Source of the DNA: Nocardioides terrae
GTDB taxonomy: Bacteria > Actinomycetota > Actinomycetes > Propionibacteriales > Nocardioidaceae
Assembly: GCF_900112345.1 (NCBI RefSeq)
Contig: NZ_FOLB01000001.1
Coordinates: 434,001-498,000 of the forward strand
DNA: 64,000 bases
Direction: 5' to 3'
The position numbers and the translations under genes are program-made. Shown here piece by piece: positions 46,300 to 54,719 of the stretch (position 1 is the stretch's first letter; each line of letters opens with the position of its first letter). Below the pieces are notes generated by a model that was given only the letters and a program-made list of their open reading frames with translations, was not told the DNA's origin and ran no database searches.

Positions 46300-47940
46300 C
46301 TACCTGACCTGCACCTCGACGGAGGTGACCGGGTTCTCGAACCGCGTCAGCCGCACGCTCACCTGGACGGTCCAGGTGCCGGGCTCGGGGAGCACCACGT
46401 CGGCGGTGTAGGTCCCGGCCGCGGTCGGGTGGACGGGGACCTCGCCGAGGTCGACGTCCGCCGAGCGGAGCGCAACGGCCGGGGCGGCGTACCCGGCGAC
46501 GGGCTTCCCTGCCGCGTCCTGGACCTGCACGGTGAGGGTGTTGCGCCCGACCGTGCCGGGCGAGACGGCGGCCGTCACGCCGGTCGTGCCGGTCAGGACG
46601 GCGCGGCCCCGCGCGGCGTCCGGTGGCCGCGGCGTCGGCTGCTGGTTGGGCGAGAGGTTGGTGAGGAACGCGGTCACGCCGAGGACGACCACGAGCAGGG
46701 CGGCCTCGCACCAGACCGCGGTGTGGACCCGCAGCGCGGCGGTACGACGGCCCGGGTCCGCGGCGGCAGCGGCGACGCCCGGCACCAACCGCCAGCGGTT
46801 GAAGCCGGCGACCGCCGCGACCACCGCGACGATGCCGATCTTCACCAGGAGCAGCCGCCCGTAGCCGGTGTGCACCAGCGCGGACCAGGACCCCACGATG
46901 CGCCACGAGGCGATGACGCCGGTGAGGGTGAGGGCGCCGAGGGCTGCCGCACCGATGGTGGAGAACCGGGAGACGACGAGGGCTGCATCGTGCTGGCGCG
47001 CACGGAGGGGCCCCAACGTCAGGGCCAGGCTGACGAGGCCGCCGAACCAGACTGCTCCGGCGAGTAGGTGCAGGACGTCGGCGGGCAGCGTCAGGGCCTC
47101 GGGCCCGTCGGAGCGGGAGTGTCCCACCCATGCCGGAGACACGACCGCCACGATCACACCGATCGTGGCGACCGTCCGCCAGCGGGGCAGGAAGATGGCG
47201 ACTGCGAGCCCGACGACCTGCGCCGCGAGGACGACCACCGAGCCGCCCACCAGGGACAGGTCGAGCGCCGAGTCGTCCCCCATGCCGTGCATGCCGAGAC
47301 CGAGGTCCTCGGCGCCCTGCATCGGGCCGGCGTTCACCGCGGCGAACACGGCGAGGCAGGCGCCGAGCCAGCGGGCCATGGTCAACCGGTCGCGCACCTT
47401 GTCGCCCACCGTGATGCCGTCGAGGACCCACAGGCTGAAGAGGATGACCCCGCCGGCGAGGAACAGGCACAGGTAGTTCAGGGCCGCGGTGATGCTGATC
47501 GCCCGGGTCAGCGCCGGGTCTGCGGCCACCACCTGGGGAGCCACGACGGTCGCGCTGGGCGTGCCGACGGAGAACCGGATGGACCCCGCGATCGGGTGGG
47601 AGTCAGCCGAGACGACCCGCCAGACGACGACGTAGGTGCCCTGCGGCAGCTGTGGCGGGAGCGCAGCGGTCACGACTGCGTCGCGGCCCGTGGCCTCGGA
47701 CGGGACCGGGTTGCCGCGCGCGTCGAAGACCTGCACCGACTTCCTCGTCAAGGTGACGGTCTCGTCGAAGGTGAACGAGATGGTGGATGGGCTGACCTGG
47801 AGGACCGCTCCGTCGGACGGATCAGATCGGACCAGGCTCGCGTGCGCGGAGGCCGCGGACGCCGGCAGCAGTACGCCGAGCACGGCCAGGGCGATGACGA
47901 TGAACGCTTGTGCCGCTCGCCGTCGGCTCCCCTTGCGCAT
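46300..47940 (-). CDS. CopC-CopD fusion, copper transport protein
   Basis: A 546-residue fusion. A signal peptide ends at SAASA, so the mature protein starts HASLVRSDPSDGAV, the CopC domain with its N-terminal copper-binding His. An eight-helix CopD domain and a C-terminal beta-domain (YtkA-like, PGTWTVQVSV) follow. Family members bind and import copper. The ycnI stop is 8 nt upstream, so they form one operon. Confidence 0.9.
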   Translation of the reverse strand: MRKGSRRRAAQAFIVIALAVLGVLLPASAASAHASLVRSDPSDGAVLQVSPSTISFTFDETVTLTRKSVQVFDARGNPVPSEATGRDAVVTAALPPQLPQGTYVVVWRVVSADSHPIAGSIRFSVGTPSATVVAPQVVAADPALTRAISITAALNYLCLFLAGGVILFSLWVLDGITVGDKVRDRLTMARWLGACLAVFAAVNAGPMQGAEDLGLGMHGMGDDSALDLSLVGGSVVVLAAQVVGLAVAIFLPRWRTVATIGVIVAVVSPAWVGHSRSDGPEALTLPADVLHLLAGAVWFGGLVSLALTLGPLRARQHDAALVVSRFSTIGAAALGALTLTGVIASWRIVGSWSALVHTGYGRLLLVKIGIVAVVAAVAGFNRWRLVPGVAAAAADPGRRTAALRVHTAVWCEAALLVVVLGVTAFLTNLSPNQQPTPRPPDAARGRAVLTGTTGVTAAVSPGTVGRNTLTVQVQDAAGKPVAGYAAPAVALRSADVDLGEVPVHPTAAGTYTADVVLPEPGTWTVQVSVRLTRFENPVTSVEVQVR

Positions 47941-47948
47941 CGGTCGTG

Positions 47949-48650
47949 TCAGGCCTGGCGTCGGGTGCGCGCGAGCGCGGCGCCGGCCAACGCGACCGCG
48001 ATGGCGCCGAGGGCGACGCCGGCGTACCCCCAGCCGTCGCCACCGGAACCGTCACCGGAGGCGTCACTGGACGCTTCGCCACTCGGGGTCGCCCTCGTGG
48101 TCGCCTTCGTGTCGGCGGCGATCACGAAGCTCGGTGCGGGGTGCTCGAGCGAGTCGGCGTCCTGGCCGGCTGCGGGGACCTCGGTCCAGGCGGTCTGGCC
48201 CTTCTCGCACTTCTGGATGGTCGGGAACGCCAACGTCTTCCCCACCGTGTCCGGAACCTCGATCTGGATGTCGAACGCGTCCCGATAGCCGTCCGGCAGC
48301 GGAGTCCGGGCCGTGTAGGTGATCGTGTCCACCTTCTCGGTGATCTGGTCGCCGTCCTCGGCCCCGATCGGCTCGGCCAGCTTCACGTCCTTCTTCGACA
48401 CGTCGTAGAACGGGTTGCGGGTCGGGGTCGCCTCGATGACCTCCTTCGGCATCGAGATGGTGATCTCCGTGGTAGCCGAGCCCTCACAGCCGTGCGGGAC
48501 GGAGAACGTCAGCATGCTGGAGGCGCCGGCTCCGGTGCTGCTCGGCGTGACCGTGACGTGGGCGGAGGCGGCCCCGGCGACACCGAGGACGAGCAGGCCG
48601 GTCGCGGAGGCGACCGCGCCGAGGCGCGCGGCGATGGAGCGGAGCTTCAT
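47949..48650 (-). CDS. ycnI: YcnI-like copper-binding protein
   Basis: A 233-residue exported protein with a signal peptide cleaved after GAASA; the mature N-terminus HVTVTP carries the monohistidine copper-binding position of DUF1775/YcnI. A Ser/Gly-rich linker and C-terminal membrane anchor (GWGYAGVALGAIAVALAGAALA) hold it at the cell surface. It is the first gene of the operon with copCD. Confidence 0.87.
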   Translation of the reverse strand: MKLRSIAARLGAVASATGLLVLGVAGAASAHVTVTPSSTGAGASSMLTFSVPHGCEGSATTEITISMPKEVIEATPTRNPFYDVSKKDVKLAEPIGAEDGDQITEKVDTITYTARTPLPDGYRDAFDIQIEVPDTVGKTLAFPTIQKCEKGQTAWTEVPAAGQDADSLEHPAPSFVIAADTKATTRATPSGEASSDASGDGSGGDGWGYAGVALGAIAVALAGAALARTRRQA

Positions 48651-48768
48651 GGATCTCCCGGATGGAGGCGGTGGTGGGGCACGACGGACCACGCGCACGG
48701 TGACCAGACGGGCATCATGTCAACCGCTCGGTCGACGTGCGCCTCACCGCTCCGGGGCGGACTCACAC

Positions 48769-48932
48769 GTTGAAGCGGAACGATCAGGCAGGGTTTCGAC
48801 TGTGGTTGGTCATCGCCGACTGACACCCGCAAACACGGTCTGACCTGCGAAAACACGCCCGCGAGACCGTTGGACGTCGTCGGCCAGAATCGGTCTCGGC
48901 CGGACTTCTTGCGGACTATTTGCGGACCGCTG
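48769..48932 (+). repeat. Direct repeat A (diverged copy of B)
   Basis: About 165 bp starting GTTGAAGCGGAACG and ending with the pair TTGCGGACTATTTGCGGACC then GCTGG. It is homologous to repeat B at 51794, with the same order of short matching blocks (GGTTTCG, TGACCTG, CGCGAG, CTTCTTGCGGACT). On the minus strand its first bases read FRFNV then stop, like the end of YchF. It fills most of the 315-nt gap between ycnI and the response regulator. Confidence 0.75.
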
Positions 48933-48965
48933 GTCAGCCCTGCTCGGGCAATGCCCCCGTCTGCG

Positions 48966-49622
48966 TCAGCGGCCGGCCTGCAGATACCCGGACTCGTAGG
49001 CGAGCACGACCGCCTGGATTCGGTCGCGCAGGCCGAGCTTGGCCAAGATGTTTCCCACGTGAGTCTTGACGGTGGCTTCGCCGAGGACCAGGCCTTCCGC
49101 GATTTCCGCGTTAGACCGGCCGCTCGCCAGCAGTCCGAACACCTCGAGCTCGCGCTCGCTGAGGACGCCCAGGACGTCGGGGACCCCAGTGGTCGGCGGT
49201 GGTGCGCCGACGTAGTGCTCGACCAGTCGGCGCGTCACCTTGGGCGCCACGACAGCGTCGCCGCGAGCCACCATGCGCACGGCGAAGACGAGCTGCTCGC
49301 GAGGGACGTCCTTGAGCAGGAACCCGCTGGCTCCCGCCCGCATCGCGTCGTAGACATACTCGTCGAGGTCGAAGGTGGTGAGGACGAGGACCCTCGTCGG
49401 CGATCCGGCCCGCACCAGCTGTCGCGTCGCCTCGACGCCGTCCATGCGCGGCATCCGGATGTCCATCAGCACCACTTCCGGGGCGAGCGTCGCGACCATG
49501 CGCAGGCACTCCCTCCCGTCCTCGGCCTCGCCAACCACCTCGAGGTCGTCCTCGAGGTCGAGGATCAGCCGGAACCCGGCGCGGACGAGTTCCTGGTCGT
49601 CGCACAGGAGGACTCGTGTCAT
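48966..49622 (-). CDS. NarL/LuxR-type response regulator
   Basis: A 218-residue regulator. The receiver domain has the phosphorylation Asp in VVLMDIRMP near residue 54, and a C-terminal LuxR HTH (LLASGRSNAEIAEGL) binds DNA. Its ATG overlaps the histidine kinase stop (ATGA). Confidence 0.92.
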   Translation of the reverse strand: MTRVLLCDDQELVRAGFRLILDLEDDLEVVGEAEDGRECLRMVATLAPEVVLMDIRMPRMDGVEATRQLVRAGSPTRVLVLTTFDLDEYVYDAMRAGASGFLLKDVPREQLVFAVRMVARGDAVVAPKVTRRLVEHYVGAPPPTTGVPDVLGVLSERELEVFGLLASGRSNAEIAEGLVLGEATVKTHVGNILAKLGLRDRIQAVVLAYESGYLQAGR

Positions 49623-50800
49623 GCCCGTGCCCCGCAGATCGGGAGCGTTGCGACCAGCTCGAACCCACCGTCATCGGTGTGGCCGGACTGCAGGGTGCCG
49701 CCCGCGGCCAGCGCTCGCTCACGGACGCCGATCAGCCCGTGGCCGGAGCGTCCGTCCGACTCGATGCCCGCTAGACGAGCCTGTCTGCCGGGGTCATTGC
49801 GGACGACGACGCGCACGTCATCGCAGTTGCCCTCGACGGTGAGCCTGGTCGGCACGGCACCCGCGTGCTTGAGCACGTTCGTCAGTGCCTCCTGCACGAT
49901 CCGGTAGACGGCCAGCTCGATGCCCGACGGCATCGAGACCCCGTCGACCCGCACGTCGGCATCCAGCGGCAGGCCCGCCTCGCGCAGACCGCTGACGAGC
50001 GGCGGCAGATCCGCCAGCCCGCGGGCCGGCGCTCGGGAGGAGCGACCTGCGCGCGGGTCGCCATCCCAGTCCGTGAGGTCGTCGCTCCGCAGCACGTGCA
50101 GCAGTTGACGCATGTCGACCAGGGCCTCACGGGCGCTCCCGCGAATCGCGCGGAGCGGGTCGCCGGCGCGCGACGGGTCCCGGGCGAGAGCTGCCTCGGC
50201 GGCGTCGGCCTGGACCGCGATCACGCTGAGGCTGTGGGCGACCACGTCGTGCAGCTCCCGAGCGATCCGGGCGCGCTCGTTGGCGACGGCCAGGCGGGCG
50301 AGGTCCTGCTGGCGCTGCTCGGCGTACGTCGCCCGCGACCGCCAAGACCGGGAGGCCCGTCCGAGCAGCCAGGCACCGCCGAGCTCGACTGCGATGAAGG
50401 CATAGTCCGAGCCGCTGTCGAGCCATTCGGTGAGGAACATCCCGGCGAGCATGAACCCCAGGCCGAGCGAGGCGACGCCTTCGTCGTACTCGGCACCGAG
50501 CGAGTAGGCCAACAGGAGAATGACCACCAGTGCCATGAGCGTCCCCGGCGACTGGTTGCCCCAGACCCCCTGGAGGACGTTGGCCGCGGTGGTGACAATC
50601 GTGGCGACCAACGGTGCGCGTGTGCGCCCAAGGAGGCTCAGGCCGATCACGACGGCCACCGGCAGCGTCAGCGCCAGCGGCGTCTCGTCGACGTCCCCGC
50701 TGACCAGTCCGCCGATCGAGAGAGCCACCACGAGCCCTGCCAGCACGACGTCGAGGAGGGGGACGCCAAGGACGGCTCGGGAGCGCGAGGTGGACGACAC
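49619..50800 (-). CDS. DesK-type sensor histidine kinase
   Basis: A 393-residue membrane kinase with about five N-terminal helices, the HisKA_3 phosphorylation site ARELHDVVAHSLSVI near residue 185, and an HATPase domain (EALTNVLKHA, GHGLIGVRERA). The GTG start lies divergent from the DUF4386 gene. The signal is unknown; no ligand domain is present outside the membrane helices. Confidence 0.9.
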   Translation of the reverse strand: MSSTSRSRAVLGVPLLDVVLAGLVVALSIGGLVSGDVDETPLALTLPVAVVIGLSLLGRTRAPLVATIVTTAANVLQGVWGNQSPGTLMALVVILLLAYSLGAEYDEGVASLGLGFMLAGMFLTEWLDSGSDYAFIAVELGGAWLLGRASRSWRSRATYAEQRQQDLARLAVANERARIARELHDVVAHSLSVIAVQADAAEAALARDPSRAGDPLRAIRGSAREALVDMRQLLHVLRSDDLTDWDGDPRAGRSSRAPARGLADLPPLVSGLREAGLPLDADVRVDGVSMPSGIELAVYRIVQEALTNVLKHAGAVPTRLTVEGNCDDVRVVVRNDPGRQARLAGIESDGRSGHGLIGVRERALAAGGTLQSGHTDDGGFELVATLPICGARA

Positions 50801-50929
50801 GCGTCGAGGGTAGATCGACTCGACGATCCCGGGATCCGTATGGAGGACGAGAGGGGTCCACCGTGCGGTGGAGCCGATTCGCGACGCAGCGGGAGGCGAC
50901 GAGAGGTTCCGTCGCGCGAGCGTGACGTC

Positions 50930-51613
50930 ATGACGAATTCAACTCTCCTCCGGTTCTCAGCGGTCGGCCTGGTGGCCGGGGCGCTGTTCCTCTCGCTGGG
51001 CGACCTCCTGCGTCGTACCGTCGACTCCTCGAGCGGCTCCTCGCCGACGGCGATCGCCGCGTCGGTCCACGACCACCCGGGTGTCTGGCTGGCCGCCGGC
51101 ATCCTGAGTGCGCTGGCGCCGGTGTTCTTCATCCCGGGCGTCTGTGCCCTGGTGGCAACGACCCGCGGACGGGGGTCACGCGTGGTCGCCGTCGGCGGAT
51201 CCCTGGCGGTGCTCGGCCTGGTGGCCTCGGTGGGGCATGCGGTGGCGTATTACGCCCCGTTCGCGCTGTACGGCCGGGCCGGCACCGACACCGCGACGAT
51301 CAAGGCCCTGGACGACGCCTCGGAGTCCTACCCGATGCTGGTCGCGCTGATCATCGCGTTCATCGTCGGCATCACGATCGGCATGATCACGCTCCTCGTC
51401 GGTCTGCGCCGAGCTCGCCGGGTGCCGGTGTGGGCGCCGGTCGCAGCGGTGGTGTTCGCGGTTGCCGGCAGTTCCGGCGGTGTCGCGATGGGGATGCTCG
51501 GCATCGCGGCGGCGCTGGCGGCGTTCCTACCTGCGGCGCGGGCCTTGGTGGTCCCGACGACCGGCGGAGCATCGGCGCCAAGTGTTCGCGACATGGATTC
51601 GACCTCAGTCTGA
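50930..51613 (+). CDS. DUF4386-like membrane protein
   Basis: A 227-residue membrane protein with about six helices (LRFSAVGLVAGALFLSLGDLL at the start). It is divergent from the two-component system and probably its target or sensory partner. A strong hairpin terminator follows the stop. Family assignment to DUF4386 is tentative. Confidence 0.65.
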   Translation: MTNSTLLRFSAVGLVAGALFLSLGDLLRRTVDSSSGSSPTAIAASVHDHPGVWLAAGILSALAPVFFIPGVCALVATTRGRGSRVVAVGGSLAVLGLVASVGHAVAYYAPFALYGRAGTDTATIKALDDASESYPMLVALIIAFIVGITIGMITLLVGLRRARRVPVWAPVAAVVFAVAGSSGGVAMGMLGIAAALAAFLPAARALVVPTTGGASAPSVRDMDSTSV

Positions 51614-51621
51614 CCGGAGGT

Positions 51622-51665
51622 GGCCGTCGGGCCGGGTAAGGCATCGCCGGTACGGCCCGACGGCC
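51622..51665 (+). terminator. Hairpin terminator after the DUF4386-like gene
   Basis: A perfect 13-bp stem (GGCCGTCGGGCCG / CGGCCCGACGGCC) with an 18-nt loop begins 9 nt after the stop. There is no T-run, as in many actinobacterial terminators. Confidence 0.7.
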
Positions 51666-51793
51666 CACCGCGTCTATGACTTGATCGGTTCGCTGCGTCT
51701 CCGCGCCGGGTTGCAGCGCTCCGCAGAACGCGAAGAGCGCCGCAGTCCCCGCAGGAACCGGCAATCGTCAACGCCTTCTGGCGACGGCGCTAG

Positions 51794-51962
51794 ATGTTGA
51801 AGCGGAACGGAAACCGGGGGTTTCGGCTACCTTCGATCATCGTTTGAAAACAGCCGAAAAAAGGCCTCTGACCTGGGCAAACGCCGTCCGCGAGCCGTTG
51901 GCAGCCGTTGGTCAGAAACGGGCTCCGCGTGACTTCTTGCGGACTGTTTGCGGACCCGCTGG
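51794..51962 (+). repeat. Direct repeat B (diverged copy of A)
   Basis: About 169 bp homologous to repeat A. It starts GTTGAAGCGGAACG; on the minus strand this reads FRFNI then stop. It ends CTTGCGGACTGTTTGCGGAC then CCGCTGG. It marks the change from the two-component module to the AbiE, restriction-modification and relaxase region. Apart from this repeat and the terminator, the 400-nt gap 51614-52015 holds no gene I can support. Confidence 0.75.
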
Positions 51963-52015
51963 ACGGTCGGAGACCCTGAGGTCATTCGTCGCGGACTCAC
52001 CGACATGACGTCAGG

Positions 52016-52738
52016 CTAGTCCGAGCCCCGACCTAGACCTTCGATCTTCGCGGATCTTGCGGACAGGTCGCGGATGCTCTGCCAGACAGTCGCTCGGGGC
52101 GCGTCGATCTTGAGTGCTCGGATGTATTCGTCGAGACGTTGCGGGCGATCTCGGAGGTAGGTGACTGCTTTGTTGAGGCTCTCGCCAACCGTCTTGCCGT
52201 AGGCATCGACCGCCTTGCGCGCGCCGGCCTGCAGTGCGGCGGTGTCGGGTTTCATCATGGCCAGGTCGATGAGGTCGCGGCTGAACGTCGACGTGTCTGC
52301 CCAGCGGTCATCATTGGCAAGCAGCTTGGTTGCGACCTGGTCGGTTCGCGTCAGGATCCGTAAGCCACAGATCTCATCGCCCGGGGCGGGCGTGTCGAGG
52401 TCGATGCGGCCTTCATGGATGATCTTGAACTTGATCACAATCCCCGCAACGAGCACCGAGGCCCTGATGCCGTAGCCGTCGACAGAGGGTGTTCCACCCA
52501 CGTCCAGTTCGCGCGTAGCCAGAGCGTCGAGCCCGTGGTCCCTGACCATCTGGCGCAGCGCGCGGTAGGACTTCGGGTCGGAGACCAGGAAGTCGATGTC
52601 GACCGATTCGCGGAACTCACCGTTGGCAAGGACGATCGCGGTCCCGCCTCCGAACCAGCAGTTGTGGTCGGCCAGGAGCGGTGCGTCGAGGATCGACAGC
52701 GCCTCGGCCACCTGTTGGTGGTGCAGCCGCCTAAACAA
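52016..52738 (-). CDS. AbiEii-type nucleotidyltransferase toxin
   Basis: A 240-residue protein of the AbiEii/AbiGii nucleotidyltransferase family. The fold shows as FGGGTAIVLANG and SVDIDFLVSD near residues 29-52, with a later RTDQVATKLLANDDR Lys motif. Such toxins modify tRNA or other targets and are held in check by a partner. TTG 52738 is supported by GGGAGG 5 nt upstream and overlaps the XRE gene by 8 nt. No AbiEi-type partner is intact; the XRE protein takes that place. Confidence 0.87.
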   Translation of the reverse strand: MFRRLHHQQVAEALSILDAPLLADHNCWFGGGTAIVLANGEFRESVDIDFLVSDPKSYRALRQMVRDHGLDALATRELDVGGTPSVDGYGIRASVLVAGIVIKFKIIHEGRIDLDTPAPGDEICGLRILTRTDQVATKLLANDDRWADTSTFSRDLIDLAMMKPDTAALQAGARKAVDAYGKTVGESLNKAVTYLRDRPQRLDEYIRALKIDAPRATVWQSIRDLSARSAKIEGLGRGSD

Positions 52739-53192
52739 GGAGCCTCCCGTTGCTGTAGGTGTCCGCCAGGTGCTGGATGAACGCCTTCTCGTGGTCGGTC
52801 AGCGCCTCTTGGTTGAGGTGTCGCCAGCCGCGTTCGTAGAGGTTGAGCGCCTCCGTCTCGGTGATGGTGGTGCCGGCGTCGGTCTGCCATGCCAGCGTGC
52901 GGAGTCCGGGGTAGTCGCCGACCGTGATCGTCGCCGGTTCTGCTGCTGGCGCGTCGAGGATCGGGACGACGAGGTGAAGTCCGAGTGCGGCGGCAACGTT
53001 GATGTAGGCGCCGATCGTGACCGAGGGGTTGCCTGCCTCGATCCTGTGCAGGGTGACACGCGAAACGCCAGCAGCTTCGGCACAGGCGACTGCCGTGACA
53101 CCGAGGGCCCTTCGGCGTTCGCGCAGCCGGGCGCCTAGGCGTTCGAGGTCCGCCTCTTGCTCGGGGCTCGTGTACGGGCTAGGGGCTGGCAT
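52731..53192 (-). CDS. XRE family antitoxin/regulator
   Basis: A 153-residue protein with an HTH_3 domain (LRERRRALGVTAVACAEAAG, then VSRVTLHRIEAGNP) and a C-terminal region that could bind the toxin. ATG 53192 is chosen because TAAAAT lies exactly 7 nt upstream with TTGACT 16 nt further, so the transcript is probably leaderless; ATG 53201 and 53210 lie inside the promoter. It is expected to repress its own promoter via the inverted repeat. Confidence 0.87.
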   Translation of the reverse strand: MPAPSPYTSPEQEADLERLGARLRERRRALGVTAVACAEAAGVSRVTLHRIEAGNPSVTIGAYINVAAALGLHLVVPILDAPAAEPATITVGDYPGLRTLAWQTDAGTTITETEALNLYERGWRHLNQEALTDHEKAFIQHLADTYSNGRLLV

Positions 53193-53238
53193 GTTTCTCA
53201 TTTTAGTCATTCAATCCTTACAGTCAATAATGAGAAAC
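53193..53238 (-). promoter_or_regulatory. Promoter and autoregulatory operator of the XRE-AbiEii pair
   Basis: Minus strand: -35 TTGACT (53227-53222), 16-nt spacer, -10 TAAAAT (53205-53200). An exact 10-bp inverted repeat, GTTTCTCATT at 53193-53202 and AATGAGAAAC at 53229-53238, brackets this promoter: one arm covers the -10 region and the other abuts the -35. Confidence 0.8.
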
Positions 53239-53329
53239 GTTTCGGATGATCAGACCGATCGACGGGCCCGCCTCCAGCTCGGCCGCGCGCGACCGCACCA
53301 CGGCCTTCATCTCTTCGGAGATCTCAACG

Positions 53330-53635
53330 GACTCCGACTCGATGGGTCCGCTGGATGTACGCCACGAGCTCCATTTCGTTCGTCGAAGCTCAGGCCAGCC
53401 TCTCCCGCCGATCAGTTGGTGTGCTCGGCCCTCTGGAGCAGGGGTCGTGGACGTCCTCGATCGGGATTCCTGGCGGGTCACGACGCCGCTTCGCACGCTG
53501 CTCGACCTCGCCTCGGATTCCACCACTCTGCTGGACTCCACTCGGCTTCGCCCCCATCGACCGTTGCTCTCGGGCCTTTACGCGGTCCCCCGATCGCCGG
53601 ACAGTAGGGACTCGCCACAGGTACTGTCCGCCCCT
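53330..53635 (+). pseudogene. Possible degenerate AbiEi/DUF559-type antitoxin fragment
   Basis: The frame before the HNH gene contains LDRDSWRVTTPLRTLLDLAS, a pattern typical of the end of the winged-helix region of AbiEi-like antitoxins and related DUF559 proteins. No start codon context or complete domain is present, and the frame runs on into the HNH gene. It may be a leftover of an earlier AbiEi partner. Apart from this the stretch 53240-53635 shows no gene I can support. Confidence 0.3.
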
Positions 53636-54259
53636 GTGAGCGCCCGACACCTAAGCCCCAATGACCCCGCCTTCGCGGGCTTGCCAACCGCCGACCACGA
53701 GTGGACTTCCGACGACTGGCAGCAACTGCTGCACTGGCTCATCGAGAGCGGCATCCTGACCTACAAAGACGTCACGGCGCTCGTGCTGGGACACCTGAAC
53801 CCTCCGCAGGTCGGAACTTCTATCGCATCGAAGAAGACGTTCCAGGCGCACTTCCCGCCTAGGAAGACCTGGCAAGCGGTTCGCGGCTGGTTCTATCAGC
53901 AGCGGGGGATGTGCGAAGACTGCGGTGCCCGCCTGGAGCTGCAAGCCGATCACGTCGAGACTCGTCAGGACTACGGCGATCAGGCGGACCGCCTCGACAA
54001 CATGCTGCTCCGCTGCCGCCGGTGCAACGTCGTCAGGCGTCCGTCGCATACACAAGGCGGGCTCACGTTCCTGACGGCAGAAGCCGCCCTGATGTGGATC
54101 CTTCTCATCAAGCGTCCCCGGACGTACCAGGAGTTCGAGGGCATGTGCCGCGACTACGGGATGACGATGGCCAACATCCGCTTCCAGGAGGCATGGGCGA
54201 TGGCCCACTGGCTCGAGGAGGACGGCTCGTACACGATCGATCCCTCTTCCAGCCTCTAA
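53636..54259 (+). CDS. HNH endonuclease, short paralogue (restriction candidate)
   Basis: A 207-residue protein. Its C-terminal half is a zinc-bound HNH nuclease (MCEDCGARLELQADH, then DNMLLRCRRCN). It shares the segments LNPPQVGTSIAS, ALMWILL, RDYGMTMANIRFQEAWAMA with the longer HNH protein at 54720, so the two are paralogues. GTG 53636 is used: TACTGT at 53622-53627 may be a -10 element and no ribosome site is present. The longer open frame upstream is not its N-terminus, since homology begins near SPNDPAF. Confidence 0.8.
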   Translation: MSARHLSPNDPAFAGLPTADHEWTSDDWQQLLHWLIESGILTYKDVTALVLGHLNPPQVGTSIASKKTFQAHFPPRKTWQAVRGWFYQQRGMCEDCGARLELQADHVETRQDYGDQADRLDNMLLRCRRCNVVRRPSHTQGGLTFLTAEAALMWILLIKRPRTYQEFEGMCRDYGMTMANIRFQEAWAMAHWLEEDGSYTIDPSSSL

Positions 54260-54295
54260 GGAGAAGGCTCACCGCGTCCACGTAGCATCGTCACC

Positions 54296-54613
54296 GTGTC
54301 CGACGATCTATTCCTCTTTGGTGATGACAGGCCAGCGGCCCCGGAAGCCGTCACACCCGCGCCCGGATCGATCGCCGATTGGCAGGTCGACCTCCTCCGG
54401 AAAGCCCTCGACGCTCGAGGTCTCACCGCAGTGGAACATCGCAAGGCCGCGATCCAGCTGGCAGCGGGCAGAGCGGTCGAGTCCCTGCGGGCGCTAACGC
54501 ATGACGAGGCCTTAAGAGTGCTGTCGAAGCTGGGGCAGACGCCCGCCAAGACGGACACCTCCCGCTCGGCCTGGGACGAGCGGGAAGAGGACACATGGAT
54601 CGACCGCCTCTGA
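54296..54613 (+). CDS. Small hypothetical protein between two HNH genes
   Basis: A 105-residue protein beginning MSDDLFLFGDDRPAAPEAV. It has a central helical region (DLLRKALDARGLTAVEHRKA) and an acidic C-terminus. No family is recognised. TAGCAT at 54283-54288 lies 7 nt before the GTG, so it may be leaderless. Its place between two HNH paralogues suggests a role in the same locus. Confidence 0.7.
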   Translation: MSDDLFLFGDDRPAAPEAVTPAPGSIADWQVDLLRKALDARGLTAVEHRKAAIQLAAGRAVESLRALTHDEALRVLSKLGQTPAKTDTSRSAWDEREEDTWIDRL

Positions 54614-54719
54614 ATGGCACCGCTCTGCCATGACGGTTGAAATCTCTAAAGCGCCATCGTGCGCGTGACGCCCTCCATATGCTTGCTCGGCTTTCCCAGC
54701 AATCCACGGAGGTCACGGC

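Noticed and set aside
53224..53541. Minus-strand 105-residue open frame upstream of the XRE gene
   Set aside because: It overlaps the bracketed promoter, has Ser/Arg-rich low-complexity content, and no ribosome site or homology.
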